Program-made: the position numbers and the translations under genes
The notes under the pieces: model-generated
What the model was told of the DNA's origin: nothing
The model's database searches: none
Seen by the model: the letters and a program-made list of their open reading frames with translations, nothing else
Origin: Algibacter miyuki
Lineage (GTDB): Bacteria > Bacteroidota > Bacteroidia > Flavobacteriales > Flavobacteriaceae
DNA length: 64,000 bases
Assembly: GCF_042427745.1 (NCBI RefSeq)
Contig: NZ_JBHMFA010000006.1
Reading direction: 5' to 3' (one strand)
Part shown: one piece after another, positions 8,907 through 18,539 of the stretch
How positions within the stretch are numbered: position 1 is the first letter of the stretch
Layout of the letters: the number at the start of each line of letters is the position of its first letter

Positions 8907-11900
8907 TTAAAAGTTAGCAGTTAGTGAAAAAGACATAGATTGCGCAAAAGGGTACGACGTACCACGCTCAATTTCTATGGTTGAGAACTGCACTATATTA
9001 TTGGCATTAAAGCTTAAGCGTAAACGCTCTGCTCCTATAGCATCGGTAATGTTCTTTTGAAAATCATAATATACATTAACGGCTGCAAGATCAAAATCGT
9101 TACGGTTTTGCACAAAGCGAGACGTTGGTTTTGTTTGAGAATCCTCATAATTATACCTACCCGTTTCATAATTAAAAAATCTTAAACCTTTAAAAGGAGT
9201 TTCTTGCCCTTGGTATTGCCATCTGCCTGTTAAAACACGTTGATCCACATTATAACGTATATCTGCATTTTCAACTTTATCTACTAGAGTTTGGTTATAC
9301 AATTGCCCGCCACCTAAATATCTAGCGGTAATACTAATACCAAAACCTTCAAACTCACCTGAAACTCCAAAAACACCACGGTACTCAGGGTTACTATTCC
9401 CTACAACAACCATATCGTCGGCATCCCATTCGTAGGTAGTGCTGCCATCTTGTTTTTGGTAAATTTCTAAACCTGTTGCTGGATCTATACCTTTAGATGG
9501 TACCGCCCAAATAGCATTCATAGACATACCATCTTGATATTTAAGCACCGGTTTATTATTTTCATCATCTGCTGCGATAGCATCTTGAGTTTCATTAAAT
9601 GCATCCATAGCATCAGAAAGTTCAACAATTTCATTTTTATTGGTTGTAACTCCAAAGTTTACACTAAAAAAGTTACGCCCTTCAGTCCATACTAAATATG
9701 AAGTATTAATTTCGATACCTGTATTTTTAACTTTTCCTAAATTTTCTTTCACACTATTAAAACCTGTAGAATGAGGCAATGTGATATCTGTAATAAGATT
9801 TTCAGTATAACTTTCATAATAATCAAATCGTAAATTAAGGTTTTCAACTTTTGCATCAAGCCCTAAATTATAATCGAATTTGGTTTCCCACTGTAAACTA
9901 GGATTCCCCATATTAAGAAGGTACGATCCCGGATTGTCTTGATAAAATTTATCTTGATAATAACCGTATGTTACAATAGATTGGTTGACATTGAAATTTT
10001 GATTACCAGTTGATCCTAAGGACCCTCTAAGTTTTAACTGATCGACAAATGAATTTCTTAAAAAAGCTTCATTATGCATATTCCAACCTAAACCTAAACT
10101 CCAAAAGGTAGACCAACGCTTATCTTCTCCAAATTGAGAGGAAGCACTTGTTCTTATGGTGGCATCACTAAGAAATCGATTATCATACACATAAGATCCT
10201 ATGGCAAGAAAACCTAATTCTCTAGATACACCACTTATTCCAAGTGGTCTAGACTGTAATGCATAACCTTTGGCAAAAGTGATATCATCTAACCGGCTAC
10301 TAGGAAAACCTGCGGCTGCGTGTACAACTTCTTGGTATTTACGCTCACTTACATTAAAGCCTAAATTAGCAAAAAGGAAATGCTTTTGGATACTTTTGGA
10401 ATACTGTACATTAAGATCTCCAGACACATTAGAGCTTTTTCCATTATTAACTATATAAGATCCTTTATAAGAGTCTTGAGAACCTAAAAGAATAATACCT
10501 ATTAGATTAGAATTATCAAACACAGAATGTTGACTAGGTAAAAACACATCGGCATCACTTCGTTTTAAATCAATACCAAAACGTGCAACTGTTTTTATAG
10601 ATGGTAAAATATCCCATTCTAAATAAAAGTTATTTGCAAAATTTAAATAACTCGATTCATTTTTGGTTTCTAAAGTAGTATCATGAAGTGGGTTTGTTAC
10701 GCTTACACCATTACTAAAAGTCTCTGAATAATACGGAATACTGCCATCTATATTTCTAGCTCTCCAATACGGGTTCATTTTAGTATAAGTATCAAAACTT
10801 CCATAAGGAGATTCTTGTGTATTGTTTCCTGTTACCGATAAACTGTTTTTAAACTTTAATTTATCAATAGTATACATTAGCGTTAGGTTACCGCCAATAT
10901 TTTCTCTAAACGATCCTTTCATGGCTCCCGTCTTTTTTTGATAGTTTAAATCCGCCAGTACGCTTATATTCTCACTACCTAACTCCACTCCTATGGAATG
11001 TCTATGTCCTACACCGGTTTGTAATGGTATTGCCATCCAATCGGTATCTAAACCTTCTTGTGCCAGTTTTAATCTCGTATTATACAATTGCTGAAGCCCT
11101 ACATAGGTATTAGCATTATTAGATAGATATAGACCATCTAGTGTTTCTGCTTGTAATTTTTCTAACGAATTGGTAAGGTTATAACTTGATAAATCTGGAA
11201 GTTCTAAATCAAGATTAGCATTATAAGTTACTCTTACATCATCACCAGTTGGTGTTTCCGTTTCAATAACAATAACACCGTTTGCTGCCTTTGAGCCGTA
11301 TAATGCTTTTGAAGCGGCATCTTTTAAAATAGTAAGACGCTTAACACGGTTAAAATCAATATCATAAATACGCTCCACTGATACTTCAAAACCATTTAAT
11401 ATAAAAAGTGGTTGATTGGGATTTTGTAAATAATTCCCTTTAAATCCTTCGGTTCCTGAACCTGGAAATGTTGAAGTACCACGTACTTGTAAATCGGGTA
11501 AATTATTTGGGTTTGAACCTAAACTAAAATCTTCCACCAAAGCAATCGATGGATCTATGTTTTGTATGGCTTGAAAAATATTTTGACTACCTACTTTTCT
11601 TAGCTCTTCTCTTGTTATAGTTACGGCAGATCCTGTAAAACTTTCGGCTTTTCTTTCAAAAACCCCGTTAATAACCACTTCTCCTAACTGATTTAAATCT
11701 TCTACAAGTGTTATATTAATCATTGTTTGATTTCCAACCTTAATTTCTTGAGTTTTAAACCCTATACTAGAAAACACTAAAACACTTTCTATATTTGGTA
11801 CTATAAGGCTATATTCACCATCGATATTTGTATTAGTGCCTACACCTTCACCTTTAATTAAAACAGTTACACCAGGTAATGGCGCTCCTGTTTCGTCAAA

Positions 11901-12311
11901 TATTTTCCCAGATACTTTTCTTTGTCTTCGATCTTCAGAAGATTTCTCTCGGATAAGAATGGTATTATTTGGAGTCACAGTTATGTTAACGTTTCCTCCA
12001 GAAAGGCTTTCTTCTAATAATTTATTTAATTTTATTACACCTTGTTTTAGGTGAACTTTTGGAAAATCTTTAAATAAATTTTCACGATAAATAAACATGT
12101 AATCGTTTGTTTGCTCTTTGATGATAGTAAAAACTTCATCTACACTAGCTATTTTGTCTTCGGTAATACTAATTTTTGCGTTTTGCGACAAAACATAGTT
12201 TGGACTCAAGCTAAACATAGTTGTACATAACAAGAATATAAATGTTCGCATAATAAGTAATAAGAGTTCTTTTTTCTTATAGAAAAGAACATGAGTCAAG
12301 TTAATTTTCAT
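8907..12311 (-). CDS. susC: SusC/RagA TonB-dependent transporter with STN signalling domain
   Basis: A 1,134-residue outer-membrane transporter. The long N-terminus with LLLLIMRTFIFLLCTT fits signal sequences of flavobacterial STN-type SusC proteins, so the first ATG is kept. A secretin/TonB N-terminal (STN) domain spans about 45-115, followed by a carboxypeptidase-like regulatory domain (VSGKIFDETGAPLPGV, about 133-210), a plug (about 215-350, with ASKALYGSKAANGVIVIET) and a 22-strand-type barrel ending in an aromatic residue (SLTANF). The STN domain normally contacts a FecR protein in the periplasm, and FecR/sigma genes lie directly upstream. It would import a ligand captured by the SusD encoded next. 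Confidence 0.93.
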   Translation of the reverse strand: MKINLTHVLFYKKKELLLLIMRTFIFLLCTTMFSLSPNYVLSQNAKISITEDKIASVDEVFTIIKEQTNDYMFIYRENLFKDFPKVHLKQGVIKLNKLLEESLSGGNVNITVTPNNTILIREKSSEDRRQRKVSGKIFDETGAPLPGVTVLIKGEGVGTNTNIDGEYSLIVPNIESVLVFSSIGFKTQEIKVGNQTMINITLVEDLNQLGEVVINGVFERKAESFTGSAVTITREELRKVGSQNIFQAIQNIDPSIALVEDFSLGSNPNNLPDLQVRGTSTFPGSGTEGFKGNYLQNPNQPLFILNGFEVSVERIYDIDFNRVKRLTILKDAASKALYGSKAANGVIVIETETPTGDDVRVTYNANLDLELPDLSSYNLTNSLEKLQAETLDGLYLSNNANTYVGLQQLYNTRLKLAQEGLDTDWMAIPLQTGVGHRHSIGVELGSENISVLADLNYQKKTGAMKGSFRENIGGNLTLMYTIDKLKFKNSLSVTGNNTQESPYGSFDTYTKMNPYWRARNIDGSIPYYSETFSNGVSVTNPLHDTTLETKNESSYLNFANNFYLEWDILPSIKTVARFGIDLKRSDADVFLPSQHSVFDNSNLIGIILLGSQDSYKGSYIVNNGKSSNVSGDLNVQYSKSIQKHFLFANLGFNVSERKYQEVVHAAAGFPSSRLDDITFAKGYALQSRPLGISGVSRELGFLAIGSYVYDNRFLSDATIRTSASSQFGEDKRWSTFWSLGLGWNMHNEAFLRNSFVDQLKLRGSLGSTGNQNFNVNQSIVTYGYYQDKFYQDNPGSYLLNMGNPSLQWETKFDYNLGLDAKVENLNLRFDYYESYTENLITDITLPHSTGFNSVKENLGKVKNTGIEINTSYLVWTEGRNFFSVNFGVTTNKNEIVELSDAMDAFNETQDAIAADDENNKPVLKYQDGMSMNAIWAVPSKGIDPATGLEIYQKQDGSTTYEWDADDMVVVGNSNPEYRGVFGVSGEFEGFGISITARYLGGGQLYNQTLVDKVENADIRYNVDQRVLTGRWQYQGQETPFKGLRFFNYETGRYNYEDSQTKPTSRFVQNRNDFDLAAVNVYYDFQKNITDAIGAERLRLSFNANNIVQFSTIEIERGTSYPFAQSMSFSLTANF

Positions 12312-12487
12312 AAATTTACAAGTTGTTAGTTAGTTAAACTTTTTAATTAATTAATACAGATCTAAAGGGGGATATAGTCTTTTACTTTCCTAGGGTGCAA
12401 ACTATTTTCCTCCTTTTTCATTTAATACTTTTATAAATTGTAGTTAGTTTGTTTTCACTTCATAAGTTTTATTTTGAAATTAAACGA

Positions 12488-13681
12488 TTATTTTAAAATG
12501 ATTATTTTTTCTATAATGGAATACGAGTTAATAATATTAGCATCTTTCATTACGGTAAGAATATCTTCAATAGTGTAATTTTTATTAATTAGTCCAACAA
12601 ATTTTTGTTCTTCTAGTTCTGTATTCTCAAACATAACATCCATATCATACCATCTAGAAAGCACAACCATAATATCTTTTAGTTTTTCACTTTCAAAATT
12701 AAATACACCGTCTTTCCATAATATTTCTTTTCTGGCATCGACTGTTGTAATAACAAATGAATTGTTATTTAGATTGTAATTTGATTGTTGAGATGGTTTA
12801 AGGTATTGTCTATTGGAATCTATGTCTACCGCCACTTTTCCTTCTAACAAGGTGGTGTAAATATTAGTTTCATTTTTATATGCCTTAATATTAAATTGGG
12901 TACCAAGTACCTCAATTTCTTGTCTATTATGATAAACCTTAAAAGATGCACCTTGATGTTCTTCACTTGGTGTGACATCAAAAAAAGCTTCTCCATAAAT
13001 AAGTTCAATTTGACGATCTATTCCTTTAGTAAAAGTTACTGGATATTTAATTTTTGTTTCTGAATTTAACCATACCTGAGTACCATCGGAAAGCTTTATA
13101 AAAAACTGCCCACCTCGTGGAATTGTTAAATAATTATATTTAATGTCTTTAGTGTTTGTTGAAGTACTATTGTAAACTATTTGTTTACCATCACTACTAA
13201 CCTCTTCTGTAGCATAAACCACATCTTTTTTCAACTCAACCGATGTACCGTCTTCTAAAGTTAAAATAGCCTTATCTGTACCAGCCGTAATACTATTATT
13301 TACAATAACAGGTGCGGATTCAACAGAAGCAGGAAAGGAAGTGTTTCGATTGTTATAAACAAGCCCTGCGGAAATAAGCAACACTATGGAAGCTGCTACC
13401 GCATATTTCATTACTTTGAATGATGATATTCTTTTTGTACTGTTAAATTTGTTTTTATTATACTTTTCTTGAACTAATTGCCAAGCTGTATTGGTATCTA
13501 TCTCCGATACTTTTTTAATATGTGTTTTTTCCCTTTTTAGAAATACAAGTTTCTCATAAAGATGTTTATTTTCCTCAGACTTTTGCAGCCAATCTTGGAA
13601 TGCTTTCTCCTCTTCTTTAGTAAGGTTAGCATTTATTTTCTTTATTAAAATTTTGTTTTTATTCACCTCTGTTTTATTCAA
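12488..13681 (-). CDS. FecR family anti-sigma factor / sigma regulator
   Basis: A 397-residue inner-membrane protein. The cytoplasmic N-terminal part (about 1-85) includes a KAFQDWLQKSEENKHLY segment typical of FecR N-domains. One transmembrane helix follows (about 88-108, KYAVAASIVLLISAGLVY). The periplasmic FecR core contains LTIPRGGQFFIKLSDGTQVWLNS and ELIYGEAFFDVTP, then VLGTQFNIKAY, and a C-terminal DUF4974-type domain (FESEKLKDIMVVLSRWYDMDV). It relays occupancy of the STN-SusC to the ECF sigma factor encoded 80 bp upstream. It is placed sigma-FecR-SusC-SusD, the standard order. Confidence 0.93.
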   Translation of the reverse strand: MNKTEVNKNKILIKKINANLTKEEEKAFQDWLQKSEENKHLYEKLVFLKREKTHIKKVSEIDTNTAWQLVQEKYNKNKFNSTKRISSFKVMKYAVAASIVLLISAGLVYNNRNTSFPASVESAPVIVNNSITAGTDKAILTLEDGTSVELKKDVVYATEEVSSDGKQIVYNSTSTNTKDIKYNYLTIPRGGQFFIKLSDGTQVWLNSETKIKYPVTFTKGIDRQIELIYGEAFFDVTPSEEHQGASFKVYHNRQEIEVLGTQFNIKAYKNETNIYTTLLEGKVAVDIDSNRQYLKPSQQSNYNLNNNSFVITTVDARKEILWKDGVFNFESEKLKDIMVVLSRWYDMDVMFENTELEEQKFVGLINKNYTIEDILTVMKDANIINSYSIIEKIIILK

Positions 13682-13761
13682 TTAATTAGGACTTACTAAT
13701 TAGAAGACCAGAAATTAATATTTAGGGTGATGTTTTTTTGAACTATTTTTGAAGTATTATT

Positions 13762-14268
13762 TTATTTGGATACAAAAATGAGTAAATAGGTATCCTTTAG
13801 CTCCTTTCTTAAAGTTTTAAAAGCCTTCTTCATTTGCGTTTTAACAGTGTTTATTGATATCCCAAGTTGGTTAGCGGCTTCTTGATATTTTAAATCGTCT
13901 AAAACACATAATAAAAATATTTTTTTACATTGCTTTGGCAGGCCATCTATTTGCTTGTATAACTGAACTTTTTTATTCAAAGCATGTTCATTCTCATCAA
14001 AAGTACTTGCTTCATTATAGAAAAGTGCATTTTCATCCAGCAATTGTAATTTATTGTTTTGAGAAATTCTTTTTAAACTAGCATTCTTAACTGCTTTTTT
14101 CAGGTAATAATTTAGATTTATTATGTCGTCTTGGTTTTCTCTTTCCAAAATTTTAACAAAAATATCTTGCACGATATCTTCTGCCTCTTTAATATCTTTC
14201 ACATAAAATAAAGATATCAAACATAACTCTTTATATGCCGATTTAAATTTATTTTCTAAATTAATCAA
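13762..14268 (-). CDS. RNA polymerase ECF sigma factor (FecI-like)
   Basis: A 168-residue sigma-70 family ECF factor. Region 2 is visible at about 20-45 (DIKEAEDIVQDIFVKI, the -10 recognition helix). Region 4 at about 110-160 has the helix-turn-helix LKYQEAANQLGISINTVKTQMKKAF. It is controlled by the FecR encoded next and is expected to direct transcription of the susC/susD operon. It heads this minus-strand run. The size is normal for Bacteroidota FecI-type factors. Confidence 0.92.
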   Translation of the reverse strand: MINLENKFKSAYKELCLISLFYVKDIKEAEDIVQDIFVKILERENQDDIINLNYYLKKAVKNASLKRISQNNKLQLLDENALFYNEASTFDENEHALNKKVQLYKQIDGLPKQCKKIFLLCVLDDLKYQEAANQLGISINTVKTQMKKAFKTLRKELKDTYLLIFVSK

Positions 14269-14683
14269 AAGGAAAAATATTTAATAGTTGAGAGTGCTTT
14301 TGCAAGATTGTCTAATACTTTCTGACTTACCTACATTAGCAAATCTATAAAAAATAAATTAAAACTTTTACTATGCAAGAGTGTCAACTTCTGCCAAATA
14401 CATGAAAAAGAGTTTAAATTATCATGTTTGTAAGTAACACCATAAATAAACCCATATTTTTTAGGTTCTATTCAAAATACCGTAACCATATTTATCAATT
14501 TCATATAAATTTAATTATTTCGTTAAAATAAATTATTGATATTAAAAATCATCCTTGTATTTCACCCTTCTATATTTAAAAGTAGCAAACCATTCAGTAA
14601 ATTATCATATATATCCCAAAAATTACATCAAATGAAGTGAAATTTATTAACCTGAATAAAAAAAAATCTAGTTAGCCCCGCAA

Positions 14684-14723
14684 AAAGCCCCGTAAACATA
14701 ATGTTACGGGGCTTTGTTTTTTT
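14684..14723. terminator. Strong intrinsic terminator, probably bidirectional
   Basis: A perfect 12-bp stem (AAAGCCCCGTAA / TTACGGGGCTTT) with an 8-nt loop lies at 14684-14715. It is followed by seven Ts on the plus strand (14717-14723) and by CTTTTTG on the minus strand. It sits 47 nt after the minus-strand GDPD stop codon and so ends the phosphatase operon. The rest of the 14269-14761 gap (about 490 bp) is AT-rich and holds no gene that I can see; it must carry the promoter of the sigma gene at 14268. Confidence 0.85.
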
Positions 14724-14761
14724 AGGTGTTGATTTCGATTAATTTTATTTGGTTTACCAGA

Positions 14762-15634
14762 CTATCGATGTAATTTTTTTTCTTTTAAATATTGTAGTAA
14801 TTCCTCTGGAAAATCTGTTTGGATAACATTTATGTATTTCTTTTCTAAAAGCTTATCAAACCCTGATTTTTCCTTATGCTTCTCCATATCGTCATATTTA
14901 CCAAGTGCATTTATCCAGACTCTAGATCCTTGTAGAATCATTTTTTCCATGAGGGGAGCTTTGTAGAAGCTTTCATCTATATGAGTTATATAAATACCAT
15001 CATACTTAAAAATTCTTTTTATATCTTTTTTATTATACGCTCTAGGCATAATTTTAATTTTAGAATTCATACTACGTAGCAATGGGATTTTCTCATAATC
15101 GTATAAATAAAACAAAACTTGGCTCTCCATTCCATATTCTTCAATTAAAGCATACGTTTTACTAATAGCATCGATACTATTCGCCTTAAAATCTACATCA
15201 ATTAGAATTTTCTCTTTAGTAACTTTCAGCACATCTTCAAAACTTGGAATTTTTTCATTCGTCTCTTTTCCTTTAAATATAAGGTTTAAGTTTTGTAAAT
15301 CATTCCAGTTTAAGTCATCTACCCTCCCGTTTCCGTTAGTAGTTCTATCTACTGTGCTATCATGCATTACAATTATTTCACCATCTTTAGTTTGCCTAAG
15401 ATCTAATTCTACAATATCAACTCCTAAACGGATACATTCTTCTATCGCTTTTATAGAGTTTTCAGGATATTCTTGATGAGCTGCTCTATGTGACGCTACT
15501 AATACATGTTTATTGTCATGAAAATCTATAAGAATACGATCTACACTGGTGGTTTGTGCTTGAATTCCGAAGTCTAAAAAAAAGCAGAACAGCACCAGTA
15601 TTTTTGAAATTATTATAATTTTAGTGTTTTTCAT
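14762..15634 (-). CDS. Secreted glycerophosphodiester phosphodiesterase family protein
   Basis: The frame runs up to 15664; the ATG at 15634 gives a clean signal peptide (MKNTKIIIISKILVLFCFF ... IQAQ), for a 290-residue product. GDPD landmarks are present: SHRAAHQEYPENS (catalytic His-Arg and PENS), then ELDLRQTKDGEIIVMHD with the metal-binding Glu/Asp and second catalytic His, and DRTTNGNG. The family hydrolyses glycerophosphodiesters to glycerol-3-phosphate and an alcohol. It is the last gene of a cluster with two phosphatase-like proteins and a SusC/D pair, so it probably liberates phosphate-containing products from phospholipid head groups in the periplasm. An alternative is a related phosphatidylinositol-type phosphodiesterase. 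Confidence 0.87.
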   Translation of the reverse strand: MKNTKIIIISKILVLFCFFLDFGIQAQTTSVDRILIDFHDNKHVLVASHRAAHQEYPENSIKAIEECIRLGVDIVELDLRQTKDGEIIVMHDSTVDRTTNGNGRVDDLNWNDLQNLNLIFKGKETNEKIPSFEDVLKVTKEKILIDVDFKANSIDAISKTYALIEEYGMESQVLFYLYDYEKIPLLRSMNSKIKIMPRAYNKKDIKRIFKYDGIYITHIDESFYKAPLMEKMILQGSRVWINALGKYDDMEKHKEKSGFDKLLEKKYINVIQTDFPEELLQYLKEKKLHR

Positions 15635-15668
15635 TATTTTATATCTACGTAATTCCATAAACACTTCA

Positions 15669-17102
15669 CTACTCTTTGATAAAATCGCTTTTAAACCTCA
15701 TGAATTCCTGACTTTCAGGATCATTAATTATTTTCTTTGTCCCATCCTCTTTTTTTATTAGGTGAAAGCTATCATATACGCTTCCCATTGGCGTGTATGA
15801 ATCGTACTTTAAAGTGTTTCCTTCTATTGTTATTATCTGAAAAAGTTGTGTAAATTCTCCGCGCTTAACCATCCAATCTTGATTCTGAGATTCATACATT
15901 TTAGGACCACTAACAGAAACAGCATAAATAGCTCCTGCATCTTCAACTACTGTTTTTCCTAAACCTTCATTCGAAGCATAACCTCTGGCGTAAGTATGAT
16001 CGTGACCTTGTAAAACCAAATCAACATTATATTTATCTATTAAAGGCTTTAACCCTTCTCTTAACTCTTTATTATCTCTTCCTTTTTTAGTTGAATAAAT
16101 TGGGTAATGCATTGTAATGGTTATCCATTTTTTAGTATTGCTTGCTAAAACAGAATCTAACCATTTTATTTGTTCGTTTCGTGAGTACTCACTATTAATA
16201 AAACTTTGTGCATCAATAGAAATCAATTTCATACTTTGATAATCTAAAGCATAACAAGTTTCTTTAAGCTCTTCTATAGGTGCATTTTCAGGCAAAGTAA
16301 ATTGTGGTCTCCATAAGGCTGATAATTTCTTTCGTTCTACAGTTTTATCATATTCATGATTTCCAGGCGTCATGACACTAGGTACTGTTGCATGTATAAA
16401 ACTCCCCGCATAAAACCACTCTCCCCATTCTCTATCAGATTCACTATGATTAATTAAATCTCCAGCATGTAGCATAAAATCGACCTCTGGCATCATTTTG
16501 TATGATTTACGAAGAACTCTAGACCACATAGATTTCACATCGTTTTGTGCATCTCCAAAATAAATAAAACTAAAAGGTTCGCTTTTGTTTGATGAAGGCG
16601 TTTTTATTTGAAACCATTCGCTCCAAGTATCATTGTTTTTATTCCCATCTCCAACTCTATACACGTAATTAGTGCCTGGTTTTAAGTTATTAATAATTGC
16701 AGAATGATATGCTGCTTTTACCAAAGGTTCTTGGTCCCTAATATTTTCTACAGCTATGAATTCTGTTTTGGCAGTAAATTGTTGCTTGTTTTTATCCAGT
16801 AAAAAATCTGGTCCATGAGTTTCTTCTGCTACCTGTACGTATGCAGTGTCAACCTGTTGGTTTGTTCTCCAGTTTACAGCAAAACTGTGATTAGCATCTT
16901 CCGTTAAACTCACAATTATTCTATCAGGTGTTTTTGATGGAAATATAATTTTATGTGCATCTACATCGGACATTGATGAATATTGTGAATGGAAATGATC
17001 ATGATCTTCATCATGAGCATTAGATTCTTTTTTTGCTGTTTTACAAGCCATTAAAGCCATAAACCCTAAAAGCACTAATGTTGTTTTTTTCATGATATTC
17101 AT
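15669..17102 (-). CDS. Purple acid phosphatase-like metallophosphoesterase lipoprotein
   Basis: A 477-residue protein with a lipobox (ALMAC, Cys about 20) followed by a His/Asp-rich linker (HDEDHDHFH, about 30-38). An N-terminal fibronectin-like domain (about 55-170) precedes a calcineurin-type phosphoesterase domain. The metal motifs are all present: GDAQ at 183-186, GDL at 214-216, GNHE at 247-250, HYP at about 332 and GHDHTY at 366-371. This pattern is that of purple acid phosphatase-like enzymes, which hydrolyse phosphomonoesters. Its start overlaps the stop of the paralogous gene upstream in ATGA, so the two are translationally coupled. A second ATG 9 nt later (17093) is an equally possible start. 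Confidence 0.88.
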   Translation of the reverse strand: MNIMKKTTLVLLGFMALMACKTAKKESNAHDEDHDHFHSQYSSMSDVDAHKIIFPSKTPDRIIVSLTEDANHSFAVNWRTNQQVDTAYVQVAEETHGPDFLLDKNKQQFTAKTEFIAVENIRDQEPLVKAAYHSAIINNLKPGTNYVYRVGDGNKNNDTWSEWFQIKTPSSNKSEPFSFIYFGDAQNDVKSMWSRVLRKSYKMMPEVDFMLHAGDLINHSESDREWGEWFYAGSFIHATVPSVMTPGNHEYDKTVERKKLSALWRPQFTLPENAPIEELKETCYALDYQSMKLISIDAQSFINSEYSRNEQIKWLDSVLASNTKKWITITMHYPIYSTKKGRDNKELREGLKPLIDKYNVDLVLQGHDHTYARGYASNEGLGKTVVEDAGAIYAVSVSGPKMYESQNQDWMVKRGEFTQLFQIITIEGNTLKYDSYTPMGSVYDSFHLIKKEDGTKKIINDPESQEFMRFKSDFIKE

Positions 17103-18478
17103 TTATTTTTTTCTATAATTTCTTCAACCTTATTATTAAGTAGTTTTTTGTTTCCACCTTTTCCTTTTATCAAGGTAAAACTGTCATATAAGCTTCCTTT
17201 TGTGGTATAAGCATTATATTTTAACGTATCGTTTGAAACGCTAATAATTTGAAATAGCTGCGTGTGTTTCCCTTCTTTAACCATCCAGTCTAAATTTGAT
17301 GAACCTGCCATTTTTGGGCCACTTACAGATATGGCGTAAATGGTTTCTACGTTGTTAACAACCGTTTTTCCTAACGCATTGTTAGATGCATGACCTCTTG
17401 CATAACTATGATTGTGACCTTGTAATACTAAATCCACATTATACTTGTCAATTATAGGTTTCAAGGCTTCTGATAAATCTGTATTTCCACGACCTTCTAT
17501 TGTAGGTAAAATGGGATAATGTATGGTTAGAGTTACCCATTTTTGAGTATTAGAAGCTAAAACAGAATCTAACCATTTGGTTTGTGCTTTTTTTGAATAC
17601 TCATGAAGTTCAAAGCTTCTAGCGTCTAAAGATATCAATTTCATGTTTTGATAATCTAGAGCATAACAAGCTTCTTTTAATTCGTCTAAAGGACCATTTT
17701 CAGGTAATGTAAATTGATGTGTCCATAACCGTGATAATTTTTTATTGTGATATTCATGGTTTCCAGGAGTCATAATACTAGGTACCGTGGCGTGTATAAA
17801 ACTTCCTGCATAAAACCACTCGCCCCATTCTTTATCAGATTCACTATGATTGATTAAATCTCCGGCATGATACATAAAATCTACCTCAGGAATCATTTGG
17901 TACGATTTACGAATCACTCTAGACCATTCGGATTTTACTTTTATTTGGGCATCTCCAAAATAAATAAAACTATAAGGCGCATTTTTGTCAATATTTGGTG
18001 TTTTTATTTGAAACCACTCACTCCATCCATCATCATTTTTACGACCATCTCCTAGGCGATAGACATACGTTTTCTCAGGTTCTAAATTTTTAATAATTAC
18101 TGAATGAAACGCTGCTTTTACCAAAGGTTCATCATCATCAATATTTTCTGTTTCTAACCCTTTTGTTTTAGCTATTATACGCCTAACCTTGCCTTCTGAT
18201 AAAAAATCTGGACCATGGGTTTCTTCGGCTATTTCAACATAAGCGGTATCAATTTGCTGGCTAGTTCTCCAGTTTACAGCAAAACTATGTGCTGGATCTT
18301 CGGTTAAATTAACAATAATTCTATCTGGTGTTGTTGATGGAAAAATTATTTTATGAGCTGGAATATTAGAATATAATGGGTAATGTGTATGTTTTTTATG
18401 GTGTTCATGCTTATGTTTTATGCTAACACAACAAGTAAATACCAATAATGATAATAGAAAAAAGAGTGTTTTTTTCAT
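17099..18478 (-). CDS. Purple acid phosphatase-like metallophosphoesterase lipoprotein (paralogue)
   Basis: A 459-residue tandem paralogue of the downstream protein, highly similar over its length. The N-terminus has a signal ending in VFTCC and then an even more marked histidine-rich stretch, KHKHEHHKKHTH (about 21-32). The fibronectin-like domain and phosphoesterase motifs follow: GDAQ, GDL, GNHE, HYP, and GHNHSY where its partner has GHDHTY. That variable position lies between the two conserved histidines, so activity is probably retained. It is placed directly after susD and a hairpin, and is expected to release phosphate at the outer surface or in the periplasm. Confidence 0.88.
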   Translation of the reverse strand: MKKTLFFLLSLLVFTCCVSIKHKHEHHKKHTHYPLYSNIPAHKIIFPSTTPDRIIVNLTEDPAHSFAVNWRTSQQIDTAYVEIAEETHGPDFLSEGKVRRIIAKTKGLETENIDDDEPLVKAAFHSVIIKNLEPEKTYVYRLGDGRKNDDGWSEWFQIKTPNIDKNAPYSFIYFGDAQIKVKSEWSRVIRKSYQMIPEVDFMYHAGDLINHSESDKEWGEWFYAGSFIHATVPSIMTPGNHEYHNKKLSRLWTHQFTLPENGPLDELKEACYALDYQNMKLISLDARSFELHEYSKKAQTKWLDSVLASNTQKWVTLTIHYPILPTIEGRGNTDLSEALKPIIDKYNVDLVLQGHNHSYARGHASNNALGKTVVNNVETIYAISVSGPKMAGSSNLDWMVKEGKHTQLFQIISVSNDTLKYNAYTTKGSLYDSFTLIKGKGGNKKLLNNKVEEIIEKNK

Positions 18479-18500
18479 GAAGATATTTTTCTTAAAAAAG

Positions 18501-18529
18501 AAAACAGGAGTCTAAATGACTCCTGTTTT
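18501..18529 (-). terminator. Stem-loop terminator or attenuator after susD
   Basis: A perfect 12-bp stem AAAACAGGAGTC / GACTCCTGTTTT encloses a 5-nt loop. On the minus strand it is followed by CTTTTTT. It lies between the susD-type gene (stop at 18540) and the first phosphatase gene (start at 18478), a position typical for lowering expression of genes downstream of susCD. Confidence 0.8.
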
Positions 18530-18539
18530 AAAGTGTTAT

